Origin: Streptomyces bluensis
Lineage (GTDB): Bacteria; Actinomycetota; Actinomycetes; Streptomycetales; Streptomycetaceae
Direction: 5' to 3'
Length of the DNA: 64,000 nucleotides
NCBI RefSeq assembly: GCF_014650715.1
Contig: NZ_BMVM01000002.1
Coordinates: 372,001-436,000 of the forward strand
Position numbers and translations under genes: made by a program. The notes beneath the pieces were generated by a model that worked only from the letters and a program-made list of their open reading frames with translations, was not told the origin of the DNA and ran no database searches. Of the stretch, positions 51,734 to 60,578 are shown one piece after another. How positions within the stretch are numbered: position 1 is the stretch's first letter; the number at the start of each line of letters is the position of its first letter.

Positions 51734-53209
51734 CTACCCGAGCGCCGCCACCCGGTCCCGGTATCCCCGTACCGGTGCCGCGTCCCGGTACGGCTCCAGC
51801 CGGCGCTCGAAGTCGCGTACGTACTCGACCGCCCGGACCGACCGCATCTCGGCCGCCTGTCCGGCGGCCTCCGCGCCCAGTTGGCAGGCCTGGTCGAGTT
51901 CGCCGAGCCCGAGCCGGGCGGAGGCGAGGACGACGCGGCAGAAGAGACGGCTGCGGGCGTAACCGGGGGCGCGCAGTTGCAGGGAGCGCTCGGCGTGCTG
52001 GGCCGCGGCCCGGTACTGCTGGAGGTCACGGTGGCAGTGCCCGAAATCGTCGGCGAGCTGGGCCTGGTCGAAGAACCGCGCCCAGTACGGCACCTCGTCT
52101 CCGGGCTGGGCGGCCTCCAGGGCCCGCTCGGCCCGGACGAGCGCGGCGGTGCAGGCCCGCACCTCGCCGAGCACACCGTGCCCGCGTGCCTCCACGGAGT
52201 GCAGCAGCGCCTGGACGACGGGCGGTGCCGACGATCCGACGCCCTGCTGGGCCACGCGTGCCAGCTGGACGGCCTCGCGCCCGTGACCGAGGTAGATGGC
52301 CTGGCGGCTCATCGTCACGAGCACGTACGACCCGTACATCCGGTCCCCGGCCGCCTGCGCGAGCCGCAGCGCCTGGACGAAGTACCGCTGGGCGAGTCCG
52401 TGGGCGGCGATGTCGTACGAGGTCCAGCCGGCGAGCCGGGTGAGGTCCGCGGCGGCCGCGAAGAGGCGGCGGCCGGTCTGCTCGCCGTACGCGCCCCGCA
52501 GCATCGGCTCGGCCTCGTGTTCCAGGTAGCGGACGAGGGCCTGGCGGGCGTGGCCGCCGCCGTAGGCGTGGTCGAGGGCGCGGAAGAGCTCGCCCACCGA
52601 GCGGAGGGCTGCGATGTCGCCCGCGGTGACCCGCTGGCCGGGGCCGCGCTCGGTCTGGCTGCGCTGCCGGGACGGGAGTCCCCCCTGCTCGGGCAGAGCC
52701 GGGAGCTTGGGGGCGGGGCGGCCCTGCGCGGGAATGCGCCCGGCGCCCGGGTCGCCCCGGCCCACCCGGTCGTCGGCGCGGCCGATCAGCCAGTCCCGGC
52801 TGGGCACGACGAGCCCCGCCGGGGTGAACGCGATCTTCCGGAGCTCGGCGTGGCTGCCGGAGTCCTTGCGCCACAGCCCGCTGACGATGTCGATGGCCTC
52901 CTCGGGGGTCGCGGCGAACTCCAGGCCCGCGTAGACGGGCGCGCACGCGTCGAGGCCGAGGTCCTGGGCGGAGAGCCGGCGGCCGAGGCGGCGCGTGAAC
53001 ACCTCGGCGATCAACGCGGGCGTCGTGCCCCTGGGCTGCTGGCCGCGCAGCCAGCGGGTGACCGATGTCTTGTCGTATCTCAGGTCGAGTCCGTGTTCGA
53101 GGCCGAGCTGATCCACACGACGCGCCAGCCCCGCGTTGGAGAACCCCGCTTCTGCGATGAGGGCGGCGAGCTGGCGGTTGGGGGTGCGCTGCGGGGGTCG
53201 TTCCGTCAT
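51734..53209 (-). CDS. HTH regulator with TPR-like C-terminal region
   Basis: The 491-residue protein has an N-terminal HTH-like segment (about 10-50: RQLAALIAEAGFSNAGLARRVDQLG and the TSVTRWLRGQQP element). A linker region carries SRDWLIGRADDRVGRG. The C-terminal 280 residues are helical repeats typical of TPR-containing Streptomyces regulators (GELFRALDHAYGGGHARQALVRYL, AAADLTRLAGWTSYD, LRLAQAAGDRMYGSYVLVTMS). The architecture resembles the NsdA/NsdB group, which represses development and antibiotic production, but assignment to one is not possible. It diverges from lipB across 303 bp. Confidence 0.85.
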   Translation of the reverse strand: MTERPPQRTPNRQLAALIAEAGFSNAGLARRVDQLGLEHGLDLRYDKTSVTRWLRGQQPRGTTPALIAEVFTRRLGRRLSAQDLGLDACAPVYAGLEFAATPEEAIDIVSGLWRKDSGSHAELRKIAFTPAGLVVPSRDWLIGRADDRVGRGDPGAGRIPAQGRPAPKLPALPEQGGLPSRQRSQTERGPGQRVTAGDIAALRSVGELFRALDHAYGGGHARQALVRYLEHEAEPMLRGAYGEQTGRRLFAAAADLTRLAGWTSYDIAAHGLAQRYFVQALRLAQAAGDRMYGSYVLVTMSRQAIYLGHGREAVQLARVAQQGVGSSAPPVVQALLHSVEARGHGVLGEVRACTAALVRAERALEAAQPGDEVPYWARFFDQAQLADDFGHCHRDLQQYRAAAQHAERSLQLRAPGYARSRLFCRVVLASARLGLGELDQACQLGAEAAGQAAEMRSVRAVEYVRDFERRLEPYRDAAPVRGYRDRVAALG

Positions 53210-53512
53210 GTGCGGTGCGGTCTCCTGCCTTCCCGATCTTCGGCGAGGTGCCCGGATTGCCGGTGAGCAGCCCTTATGGCCTCGTGAACGGCGTGAATGT
53301 AGCGGAGAGTGAGCGGCTGATCACATTCTTTGCCTTCTATTCATACGATCGGGTGAAGATTGGCCGTGCGGCTGACGCGCATCGGCCGGGCGTACAGTGG
53401 CTTGGGCGCGTACATGCATGACGAACGCATCGCGCGCCGACGAATACTCGGACGAGTGCGTGGCGCGGTCGGCGCTGTGCACGCGTCCAGTGCTTCCAGG
53501 GAGGCGCTTGCC
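53210..53512. other. 303-bp divergent spacer between the TPR regulator and lipB
   Basis: This spacer has a locally AT-richer patch (53320-53360, ATTCTTTGCCTTC and ATTCATACGATC) that could hold the regulator's promoter. A TACAGT at 53393-53398 is a plausible -10 for lipB, without a good -35. AGGGAGG at 53498-53504 is the lipB ribosome site. No gene or repeat was seen. Confidence 0.45.
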
Positions 53513-54310
53513 GTGAGTGAGCTGCGGTTCGTCCGCATGGGGTTCGGTGCCGAGGCCGTCGAGTACCAGGTGGCGTGGGACGAACAGCGCCGGGTGCACG
53601 CGGCGCGGTTCGCGGACGAGGTACCCGACACCGTGCTGCTGCTGGAGCATCCGCCGGTCTACACGGCGGGCCGGCGTACGGCCGACAACGAGCGGCCGCT
53701 CGACGGCACACCCGTCGTCGACGTGGACCGCGGCGGCAAGATCACCTGGCACGGTCCGGGTCAGATCGTGGGCTACCCGATCCAGAAGCTGCCGCGCCCG
53801 GTGGACGTGGTGGCCCATGTGCGGCGCCTTGAGGACGCCCTGATCCGCACGTGCGCGGAGTTCGGCCTGGAGACCACCCGGGTCGAGGGCCGCAGCGGTG
53901 TGTGGGTGCTCGGCGACCCCGTGGACCAGCGGCCCGCGCTCGGCGGACTGTCCCTGGACTTCGACCCGCGACTGCACGACGAGGAGTTCGACCCGCGCCT
54001 CAACGGGCCCGAGTACGCGCCCTCCAACGCCGGGCAGCGGCGCGAGGACCGCAAGATCGCCGCGATCGGCATCCGGGTGGCCAAGGGCGTCACGATGCAC
54101 GGCTTCTCGTTCAACGTGAACCCCGACAACTCCTGGTTCGACCGGATCATCCCCTGCGGGATCCGTGACGCGGGCGTCACCTCCCTGGCCGCCGAACTGG
54201 GCCGGGACCTGACGATCCCGGAGGTCCTGCCGGTGGTGGAGCGGCACCTGCGGGACGTGCTGGAGAACGCGGAACCGAAGCCGCGCGAGGTGGAGCGGGC
54301 GGCGGTGTAG
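53513..54310 (+). CDS. lipB: Octanoyltransferase LipB
   Basis: LipB moves octanoate from acyl-carrier protein to the lipoyl domains, the first step of lipoate synthesis. The 265-residue protein has the conserved [18 protein letters not shown] core, the catalytic Lys181 in [13 protein letters not shown] and Cys215 in [14 protein letters not shown]. Residues about 134-178 form a hydrophilic, acidic insertion ([20 protein letters not shown]) before the catalytic Lys; it is typical of some actinobacterial LipB. GTG at 53513 has AGGGAGG 8 bp upstream. Its products act on the E2 of this window. lipA starts 138 bp downstream. Confidence 0.96.
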   Translation: MSELRFVRMGFGAEAVEYQVAWDEQRRVHAARFADEVPDTVLLLEHPPVYTAGRRTADNERPLDGTPVVDVDRGGKITWHGPGQIVGYPIQKLPRPVDVVAHVRRLEDALIRTCAEFGLETTRVEGRSGVWVLGDPVDQRPALGGLSLDFDPRLHDEEFDPRLNGPEYAPSNAGQRREDRKIAAIGIRVAKGVTMHGFSFNVNPDNSWFDRIIPCGIRDAGVTSLAAELGRDLTIPEVLPVVERHLRDVLENAEPKPREVERAAV

Positions 54311-54448
54311 CCCGGCGGGGGCGGAGGAGCCGAGCGCCCCCAGGACGGGAATGCCACCCGCAAGCCGAAGGTTGCCCACCTCGGAGGCCGAGAACCGTAC
54401 GGGCGTACCCTGGTGTACGCCGAAGAATCAAAGCTACAGGGAGCCGAT

Positions 54449-55414
54449 GTGTCCGCAGTCTCACCCGACGGACGCAAGATGCTGCGCCTGGAGGTCCGGA
54501 ACAGCCAGACCCCCATCGAGCGCAAGCCCGAGTGGATCAAGACCCGGGCGAAAATGGGTCCCGAGTACACGAAGATGCAGAACCTCGTGAAGAGCGAGGG
54601 CCTGCACACGGTCTGCCAGGAAGCCGGCTGCCCCAACATCTACGAGTGCTGGGAGGACCGCGAGGCGACCTTCCTCATCGGCGGCGACCAGTGCACCCGG
54701 CGCTGCGACTTCTGCCAGATCGACACGGGCAAGCCCGAGGCCCTGGACCGCGACGAGCCGCGCCGCGTGGGCGAGTCCGTGGTCACCATGGACCTCAACT
54801 ACGCCACGGTCACCGGCGTCGCCCGCGACGACCTGCCCGACGGCGGCGCCTGGCTGTACGCCGAGACCGTCCGGCAGATCCACCAGCAGACCGCGGAGCG
54901 GGCGGACGGACACACCAAGGTCGAACTTCTCGCCCCGGACTTCAACGCCGTCCCGGAGCTGCTGGAGGAGGTCTTCGCCTCCCGCCCCGAGGTCTTCGCC
55001 CACAACGTCGAGACCGTGCCGCGGATCTTCAAGCGGATCCGCCCCGGCTTCCGGTACGAACGCTCGCTCCAGGTCATCACCGCGGCCCGCGACTACGGCC
55101 TGGTCACCAAGTCGAACCTGATCCTCGGCATGGGCGAGACCCGCGAGGAGGTCAGCGAGGCGCTCCAGCAGCTGCACGACGCCGGCTGCGAGCTCGTCAC
55201 CATCACGCAGTACCTGCGCCCGAGCGTCCGCCACCACCCCGTGGAGCGCTGGGTCAAGCCGCACGAGTTCGTGGAGCTGAAGGAGGAGGCCGAGGAGATC
55301 GGCTTCTCCGGAGTGATGTCCGGCCCGCTGGTGCGCTCCTCGTACCGGGCCGGCCGGCTGTACCGGATGGCGGTCGAGCGGCGGGGCGCGTACGTGGCGT
55401 CCCAGGCCGTCTGA
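54449..55414 (+). CDS. lipA: Lipoyl synthase LipA
   Basis: This radical-SAM enzyme inserts two sulfurs into octanoylated lipoyl domains. The 321 residues carry the auxiliary-cluster cysteines Cys56, Cys61 and Cys67 ([12 protein letters not shown]) and the radical-SAM triad Cys82, Cys86 and Cys89 (CTRRCDFC). The C-terminal RSSYRAG serine motif of the auxiliary cluster is present. GTG at 54449 ([11 protein letters not shown]) follows ACAGGGAG. It needs two [4Fe-4S] clusters, one of which is consumed as sulfur donor, so it is a plausible client of ErpA or a desulfurase. Probably read with lipB, with a 138-bp gap. Confidence 0.97.
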   Translation: MSAVSPDGRKMLRLEVRNSQTPIERKPEWIKTRAKMGPEYTKMQNLVKSEGLHTVCQEAGCPNIYECWEDREATFLIGGDQCTRRCDFCQIDTGKPEALDRDEPRRVGESVVTMDLNYATVTGVARDDLPDGGAWLYAETVRQIHQQTAERADGHTKVELLAPDFNAVPELLEEVFASRPEVFAHNVETVPRIFKRIRPGFRYERSLQVITAARDYGLVTKSNLILGMGETREEVSEALQQLHDAGCELVTITQYLRPSVRHHPVERWVKPHEFVELKEEAEEIGFSGVMSGPLVRSSYRAGRLYRMAVERRGAYVASQAV

Positions 55415-55722
55415 CCCGACCCGACGTACGGGCGTACGTCGCGTACCGCACCGCCGCGGGTGGTGGCACTGCGTGCCACTTCCCCAGGTGTGAATCTGCG
55501 CACAAGCGGCTACTGTCGAGTAGTGGCCAGGACGACGCGGCTCTGACCATCCCCGCAGACAGGGGGCACCCTCAGGGCCGCGTCAAGGTTCAAGGGCCGC
55601 AGGACAAGGTTTCATTGGCGTTTGACCGGTCGGTCACGCCCTGGTAACACCATTCAGTGACCCTGGTTTCACATCACGTAGAGCCCTGACCAGAGCCGCC
55701 ATCCCTGAGAAGGACCTCCATC
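55415..55722. other. 308-bp spacer with a probable promoter
   Basis: A small hairpin GTGGCA-CTGCG-TGCCAC lies near 55460-55480 after lipA. TTGACC at 55622-55627 with TAACAC at 55645-55650 (17-bp spacing) makes a plausible promoter for the gene at 55723. The palindrome GACCGGTC overlaps the -35. No other gene was seen. Confidence 0.45.
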
Positions 55723-55956
55723 ATGCAGGCCGCACCTGTCCGCGCCACCGCGATCCCGTCGTTCACCGATGCACTCCGTGCCGTCGAGTCGCTGCTCATG
55801 AGCCGCGGCCAGCGCACCGCCCGCCGCAACGCCTGGACCTCCGTCCTGGAGGACCGCCGTCGTGCCAAGGACCGGATCGAGGCCCAGCGGGTCCTCGACG
55901 AGGCCGTCACCTCCCAGCGAGTCCTCGACGAGGCCGTCACCTCGCAGCGACTCTGA
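55723..55956 (+). CDS. Small conserved protein with C-terminal tandem repeat
   Basis: This 77-residue basic protein starts MQAAPVRATAIPSFTDALRAVE. The N-terminal half is predicted helical and Arg-rich (LLMSRGQRTARRNAWTSVLEDRRRAK). The end carries two copies of the 10-residue unit RVLDEAVTSQ in tandem, encoded by nearly identical 30-bp copies (55887-55946), then RL and stop. There is no recognised domain. GAGAAGGAC before the ATG supports the start. The position between lipA and a DUF4191 gene is, from memory, conserved in Streptomyces. The repeat may be a recent slippage event. Confidence 0.75.
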   Translation: MQAAPVRATAIPSFTDALRAVESLLMSRGQRTARRNAWTSVLEDRRRAKDRIEAQRVLDEAVTSQRVLDEAVTSQRL

Positions 55957-56032
55957 CCTCCACCGCACCGCGTCCCGCTCCGCGTTGGCACCGCCGTCGT
56001 CCTCGCCTGGCGGGCCACGTAGACTTCGTGGC

Positions 56033-56734
56033 ATGGCGAGGAAGGAAACCGCAGCGGACGCTGCGAACCCCGGGCGACTCAAGCAGATCGCCCTGACTTA
56101 CAAGATGACCCGCAAGGCCGACAAGAAGATCGGTCTTGTACTCGCGGCTGTCGGAATCGTCACCTTCGGTGTCTTCCTCGCGATCGGTTTCTTGATCGGT
56201 CACCCCATCTATCTCGGCATTCTCGGCTTCCTGCTCGCCTTCCTCGCGACGGCGATCGTCTTCGGGCGGCGGGCCGAGCGGGCCGCGTTCGGTCAGATGG
56301 AGGGCCAGCCGGGTGCCGCGGCCGCGGTGCTCGACAACGTCGGCCGCGGATGGACGACCACTCCGGCGGTGGCGATGAACCGCAGCCAGGACGTGGTGCA
56401 CCGCGCCGTCGGCAAGGCGGGCATCGTGCTGGTCGCCGAGGGCAACCCGAACCGGGTGAAGAGCCTGCTGGCCGCCGAGAAGAAGAAGATGACCCGGATC
56501 GTGGCGGACGTGCCGGTGCACGATCTGATCGTGGGCACCGGCGAGGACCAGATCCCGCTGAAGAAGCTCCGCACCACGATGCTGAAGCTGCCGCGTGTGC
56601 TGACCGGGCCCCAGGTGACGGCCACGAACGACCGTCTGCGGGCGATGGGGGACCTGATGAGCAACATGCCGTTGCCGAAGGGGCCCATGCCGAAGGGGAT
56701 GAAGATGCCGCGGGGTGGTCCGAAGCTTCGGTGA
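56033..56734 (+). CDS. DUF4191 membrane protein
   Basis: The 233-residue protein has an N-terminal basic region and two membrane helices (about 35-58 and 60-83). A cytoplasmic domain follows with a GMEGQPGAAAAVLDNVGRGW-like segment, NPNRVKSLLAAEKKKMTRI, and a basic Pro/Met/Gly-rich tail (MPLPKGPMPKGMKMPRGGPKLR). This matches DUF4191, found in most actinobacteria, function unknown. The start is ATG at 56033. It is a single-gene unit by appearance, converging on the RDD gene. Confidence 0.92.
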   Translation: MARKETAADAANPGRLKQIALTYKMTRKADKKIGLVLAAVGIVTFGVFLAIGFLIGHPIYLGILGFLLAFLATAIVFGRRAERAAFGQMEGQPGAAAAVLDNVGRGWTTTPAVAMNRSQDVVHRAVGKAGIVLVAEGNPNRVKSLLAAEKKKMTRIVADVPVHDLIVGTGEDQIPLKKLRTTMLKLPRVLTGPQVTATNDRLRAMGDLMSNMPLPKGPMPKGMKMPRGGPKLR

Positions 56735-56789
56735 GAGCTTCCGAAACGTCGGTGAGAGCTTCGCCGAAGGCTTTCTTGAGCGACTTCGA

Positions 56790-56819
56790 GGCCCGGGGAA
56801 CCGAAAGGTTTCCCGGGCC
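56790..56819. terminator. Hairpin between convergent DUF4191 and RDD genes
   Basis: GGCCCGGGGAACC (56790-56802) and GGTTTCCCGGGCC (56807-56819) pair around GAAA with one G-T wobble. The segment just before (56727-56770) contains the direct repeat CGGTGAGAGCTTC twice. Confidence 0.65.
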
Positions 56820-56821
56820 CT

Positions 56822-56864
56822 TGCACGCTCAGATGCGTTGCTCAGATGTGCACGCTCAGATGCG
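56822..56864. repeat. Direct repeat of 16 bp reaching into the RDD gene
   Basis: TGCACGCTCAGATGCG occurs at 56822-56837 and 56849-56864, with a related TTGCTCAGATGTG between them. The second copy contains the stop codon of the RDD-family gene (56856-56858). Confidence 0.75.
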
Positions 56865-57323
56865 GAGCTCCACCGTCCGGGCCAGGCGGTCGTGCAGGCC
56901 CCTGCCGTCGCGGTCCCAGATGAGGGGCGGGATGGCGAGGCAGAGCAGAAGCGAGCGGAGGAGGGCCCGGAGGGGGTTCACCGTGCCGGTGTCCTGGGCC
57001 ACCACGCGGATGCCGAAGAGACGCTTGCCGGGGGTGAAGCCGACCGTGCCGACGGTCAGGACCTGGAGCACGAAGAAGATCAGCAGCGCCCAGTTGCCGG
57101 TAGCCTGGCCGTAGCCGTCGGTGATCAAGCTGTATGCGATCAGGACGCACAGAGCCCAGTCGACGGCGAGGGCTCCGAGCCGTCGGCCGGGGCGTGCGAT
57201 CGAGCCCGATCCGGACTCCGGGAGACCCAACTGCTCACCGGGGTATCCGAAGTCGACGCCCGCGTCCTCGGCGGCCGCGCGGGGGCCGGAGAGCCACGAT
57301 CCGAGTGCTTGCCTCTTGTCCAC
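56856..57323 (-). CDS. RDD-family membrane protein
   Basis: The 155-residue protein has an N-terminal soluble part and an RDD domain with the Arg-Asp-Asp landmarks spread over RPGRRLGALAVDWALCVLIAY and the helix near 65-95. The FTPGKRLFGIRVVAQDTG motif is typical of the family. Two or three membrane helices are expected. The C-terminus (LLRSLLLCLAIPPLIWDRDGRGLHDRLARTVELRI) carries the final conserved Asp-Gly-Arg-Gly-Leu-His-Asp. GTG at 57323 is the usual start; the frame is open 12 codons further. It diverges from glnA; function is undefined, possibly transport or sodium tolerance. Confidence 0.9.
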   Translation of the reverse strand: MDKRQALGSWLSGPRAAAEDAGVDFGYPGEQLGLPESGSGSIARPGRRLGALAVDWALCVLIAYSLITDGYGQATGNWALLIFFVLQVLTVGTVGFTPGKRLFGIRVVAQDTGTVNPLRALLRSLLLCLAIPPLIWDRDGRGLHDRLARTVELRI

Positions 57324-57386
57324 CCGACCACCGTACTTCCCTCGTACGGGGATCCTCACAGGTGGGGTGGGCGGGGCCCGGGTCGG

Positions 57387-57440
57387 TTAACTTGAACGAA
57401 ACAAACGGGTCACACCCGAGTAATCACCCGTCCCTAGTGT
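57387..57440 (+). promoter_or_regulatory. GlnR-type operator and glnA promoter
   Basis: The segment reads TTAAC-n6-GAAAC-n6-GTCAC-n6-GTAAT (57387-57424), matching the two-box GlnR consensus gTnAc-n6-GaAAc-n6-GTnAC-n6-GAAAc at most key positions. TAGTGT at 57435-57440 fits a -10. With a start near 57447 the operator is centred about 42 bp upstream, as expected for an activator. It governs glnA, with nitrogen limitation as the likely signal. Confidence 0.75.
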
Positions 57441-57521
57441 CGAGGTCAGCGTGTGCCACCGCACTGGCCGCACGAACGAACTACCACCCCGGCACGGACG
57501 GTCGGGAGTAGGAGGAGCTGG

Positions 57522-58931
57522 ATGTTCCAGAACGCCGACGAGGCCAAGAAGTTCATCGCGGACGAGGACGTCAAGTTCATCGACGTCCGCTTCTGCGACC
57601 TGCCTGGTGTGATGCAGCACTTCACGGTGCCGGCAGAGGCCTTCGACCCGGCCGAGGAGCTCGCGTTCGACGGCTCCTCGATCCGTGGCTTCCAGGCCAT
57701 CCACGAGTCCGACATGGCGCTCCGCGCCGACCTGTCCACCGCGCGCGTCGACCCGTTCCGCCGCGACAAGACGGTCAACATCAACTTCTTCATCCACGAC
57801 CCGATCACGGGTGAGCAGTACTCCCGTGACCCCCGCAACGTGGCCAAGAAGGCCGAGGCGTACCTCGCCTCGACGGGCATCGCCGACACCGCGTACTTCG
57901 GCCCCGAGGCCGAGTTCTACGTCTTCGACTCGGCCCGCTTCGAGACGAAGGCCAACGGCGCCTTCTACGAGATCGACTCCGAGGCCGGTGCCTGGAACAC
58001 GGGTGCCGTGGAGGACAACCGCGGCTACAAGGTCCGGTACAAGGGCGGTTACTTCCCGGTCCCGCCGGTCGACCACTTCGCCGACCTGCGCGCCGAGATC
58101 TCCCTGGAGCTGAACAAGGCCGGTCTGCAGGTCGAGCGCCAGCACCACGAGGTGGGCACCGCAGGCCAGGCCGAGATCAACTACAAGTTCAACACGCTGC
58201 TCGCCGCCGCCGACGACCTCCAGCTCTTCAAGTACATCGTGAAGAACGTGGCGTGGAAGAACGGCAAGACGGCGACCTTCATGCCGAAGCCGATCTTCGG
58301 TGACAACGGCTCGGGCATGCACGTCCACCAGTCCCTGTGGCAGGGCGGCTCCCCGCTGTTCTACGACGAGGCCGGTTACGCGGGCCTGTCGGACACCGCC
58401 CGCTACTACATCGGCGGCATCCTCAAGCACGCCCCGTCGCTGCTGGCCTTCACCAACCCGACGGTGAACTCGTACCACCGTCTGGTGCCGGGCTTCGAGG
58501 CGCCGGTCAACCTGGTGTACTCGCAGCGCAACCGCTCCGCGGCCATGCGTATCCCGATCACGGGGTCGAACCCGAAGGCCAAGCGGGTCGAGTTCCGCGC
58601 GCCCGACTCCTCCGGCAACCCGTACCTGGCCTTCTCGGCACTGCTCCTCGCGGGTCTGGACGGCATCAAGAACAAGATCGAGCCGGCCGAGCCGATCGAC
58701 AAGGACCTGTACGAGCTGGCTCCCGAGGAGCACGCGGGCGTTCCGCAGGTCCCGACCTCGCTTCCGGCCGTCCTCGACTCCCTTGAGGCCGACCACGAGT
58801 TCCTTCTCCAGGGCGACGTCTTCACCGCCGACCTGATCGAGACGTGGATCGACTACAAGCGCACGAACGAGATCGCTCCGCTTCAGCTGCGGCCGCACCC
58901 GCACGAGTTCGAGCTGTACTTCGACGTGTGA
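57522..58931 (+). CDS. glnA: Glutamine synthetase type I GlnA
   Basis: This enzyme makes glutamine from glutamate, ammonia and ATP. The 469-residue length is that of prokaryotic GSI. The [24 protein letters not shown] and NRSAAMRIP signatures are present. Tyr397 in [11 protein letters not shown] matches the adenylylation site of enteric GSI, so control by GlnE-type adenylylation is expected. The ATG at 57522 follows GGAGGAGCTGG. The long open frame before it is not coding. Upstream lies a GlnR box. A strong terminator follows at 59005. Confidence 0.98.
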   Translation: MFQNADEAKKFIADEDVKFIDVRFCDLPGVMQHFTVPAEAFDPAEELAFDGSSIRGFQAIHESDMALRADLSTARVDPFRRDKTVNINFFIHDPITGEQYSRDPRNVAKKAEAYLASTGIADTAYFGPEAEFYVFDSARFETKANGAFYEIDSEAGAWNTGAVEDNRGYKVRYKGGYFPVPPVDHFADLRAEISLELNKAGLQVERQHHEVGTAGQAEINYKFNTLLAAADDLQLFKYIVKNVAWKNGKTATFMPKPIFGDNGSGMHVHQSLWQGGSPLFYDEAGYAGLSDTARYYIGGILKHAPSLLAFTNPTVNSYHRLVPGFEAPVNLVYSQRNRSAAMRIPITGSNPKAKRVEFRAPDSSGNPYLAFSALLLAGLDGIKNKIEPAEPIDKDLYELAPEEHAGVPQVPTSLPAVLDSLEADHEFLLQGDVFTADLIETWIDYKRTNEIAPLQLRPHPHEFELYFDV

Positions 58932-59004
58932 TATCGCCCGGGTCCGGGCGGTCGCCGGGTCGCCTGACCGTCTGCTCCGCCCTGGAGCGCCGGGTCACCC
59001 TGTG

Positions 59005-59050
59005 AGCCGTCGGCCGTGCCCTCCCCCGCCGGGGGGCACGGCCGACGGCT
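59005..59050 (+). terminator. 17-bp perfect hairpin terminator after glnA
   Basis: AGCCGTCGGCCGTGCCC (59005-59021) and GGGCACGGCCGACGGCT (59034-59050) flank a 12-nt loop and are followed by TTTCT. Confidence 0.9.
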
Positions 59051-59084
59051 TTCTGCTGCCCCGAGCCCCGTCGGCTTCTCCTCG

Positions 59085-59560
59085 CCCCCGCCGCCCCTAC
59101 CCGTCCCATCCCCAGGGGTTTCCGCCCCTTCGACCCCGAACCAGGGCGCTCCGCCCCCTGGGACCCCCATCTCTCCCGGGGCTCTGCCCCGGACCCCGGT
59201 TTCGGGGGCCGGCCCCCGGACCCCCGCTCCTCAAACGGCAGAGGGGCTGGCGCAGGGACTGGATGTGCGGGCGCCGCTGGTTTGCCGACCAGGACTGGGA
59301 CCTCCCGGTTGACGCCGGGGCCCTCCGGCTGAGGCCGGGACTTTCCGGCCGGGCCGGCGCTCTCCATCTGAGGCCGGGATCTTCCAGCTGGGTATTTCCA
59401 GCCGATGCCGGCTGCCCCCAGCCCGTCCGGCGCTTGAGGACGAGGCCGTCAGGCAGATGAAGCCCCCACCCACCCGCACATGTCCCCCGGAACCGTCCCG
59501 CCCCAACCCGCCAGCGGGGGTCTGGGGGCGGCAGCCCCCAGGGAAGCTCAAAGGGCTCTT
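59085..59560. repeat. Dispersed GC-rich intergenic repeat region, copies 3 and 4
   Basis: This gene-free stretch between glnA and htpX includes the core CTCCTCAAACGGCAGAGGGG then CTGG (59227-59250), the same hairpin-rich lead-in as at 49985, and a second relative CAGCCCGTCCGGCGCTTGAG (near 59419). The middle shows degenerate GGCCGGGACTTTCCGG units that look like decayed repeats. The region to 59651 ends with CTTTGCACCACCTGGGG, where the htpX promoter should lie. Confidence 0.7.
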
Positions 59561-59651
59561 TGCACCACCTGGGGTCGGCCGCGGCCGCTCTATGGTGGTT
59601 TTCGGGTGCACACTGGCAGAGGGACGAGTGCCTGAGTGCGGGGTGATACAG

Positions 59652-60572
59652 ATGGTGAACCGTTTCCGGAGCGACCGCGGACTGGTCGCGCGGATGGTAC
59701 TCACGGTGTTCCTGCTCGGACTGCTGTACGTGGCCTTCGTAGGCGTCCTGATCGTGCTGCTGAAGAGCGCTGTGCTGGTCATCGTGTTCGCCGCCGCGCT
59801 GCTGGGCGCGCAGTACTGGTTCTCGGACCGGATCGCGCTGTACGCGATGCGCGGACGGATCGTGGAGCGGGACGAGTATCCGCAGCTCCACGGGGTCGTC
59901 GACCGGCTGTGCGCGGTGGCGGACATGCCGAAGCCGCAGGTCGCCGTGGCAGACATGGACATGCCCAACGCATTCGCCACGGGCCGGAACCAGGATCACG
60001 CCGTGGTGTGCGTGACCACGGGGCTGCTCAGGCGGCTGGAGCCGGACGAACTGGAGGGCGTGCTCTCGCACGAGCTGTCCCACGTGGCGCACAAGGACGT
60101 CGCCGTGATCACCGTGGCGTCCTTCCTGGGTGTGATCGCCGGGCTGATCGTACGGTTCGCCTTCTACTCGCAGATGTTCGCGCGCGGGCGCAAGGACCAG
60201 AACACCCTCGCCGTGTTCGCGGCAGTCATCGGCGTCTCCATCGCCGTGTACGCGATCAGCTTCGTGCTCATCCGGACCCTGTCGCGGTACCGGGAGCTGG
60301 CCGCCGACCGGGCGGGCGCGCTGCTCACCGGGCGGCCCTCGGCGCTGGCGTCCGCGCTCACGAAGGTGGACGGGGCGATCGCCCGGATCCCGACCCGTGA
60401 CCTGCGGACCGCGCAGGCGTTCAACGCCTTCTATTTCACCCCCGCACTCGGTGACTCGCCCGTCTTCCAGCGCGTCTTCTCCACCCACCCGAGCCTGGAG
60501 CAGCGGCTCGACCAGCTGGCGCGGATCTCGACCGAGCTGGGGGAAGCGGCGGCACCCGGAAAGGCAGGCTGA
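59652..60572 (+). CDS. htpX: Zinc metalloprotease HtpX
   Basis: This membrane-bound M48 protease degrades misfolded membrane proteins. The 306-residue protein has two N-terminal membrane helices (about 11-55), the zinc motif HELSH (His140, Glu141, His144), and the third ligand Glu216 in YRELAADRAG. Further membrane helices lie near 150-172 and 188-208. The start is ATG at 59652 (MVNRFRSDRG); GTG at 59643 is an alternative. Six bases separate its stop from pspAB, so they are one operon. This pairing is typical of streptomycetes and suggests a membrane quality-control unit linked to PspA. Confidence 0.95.
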   Translation: MVNRFRSDRGLVARMVLTVFLLGLLYVAFVGVLIVLLKSAVLVIVFAAALLGAQYWFSDRIALYAMRGRIVERDEYPQLHGVVDRLCAVADMPKPQVAVADMDMPNAFATGRNQDHAVVCVTTGLLRRLEPDELEGVLSHELSHVAHKDVAVITVASFLGVIAGLIVRFAFYSQMFARGRKDQNTLAVFAAVIGVSIAVYAISFVLIRTLSRYRELAADRAGALLTGRPSALASALTKVDGAIARIPTRDLRTAQAFNAFYFTPALGDSPVFQRVFSTHPSLEQRLDQLARISTELGEAAAPGKAG

Positions 60573-60578
60573 GATCCC

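Noticed and set aside
53360..53512. Extended N-terminus for LipB
   Set aside because: The frame is open but the 51 extra residues are unlike any LipB, and AGGGAGG fits the GTG at 53513.
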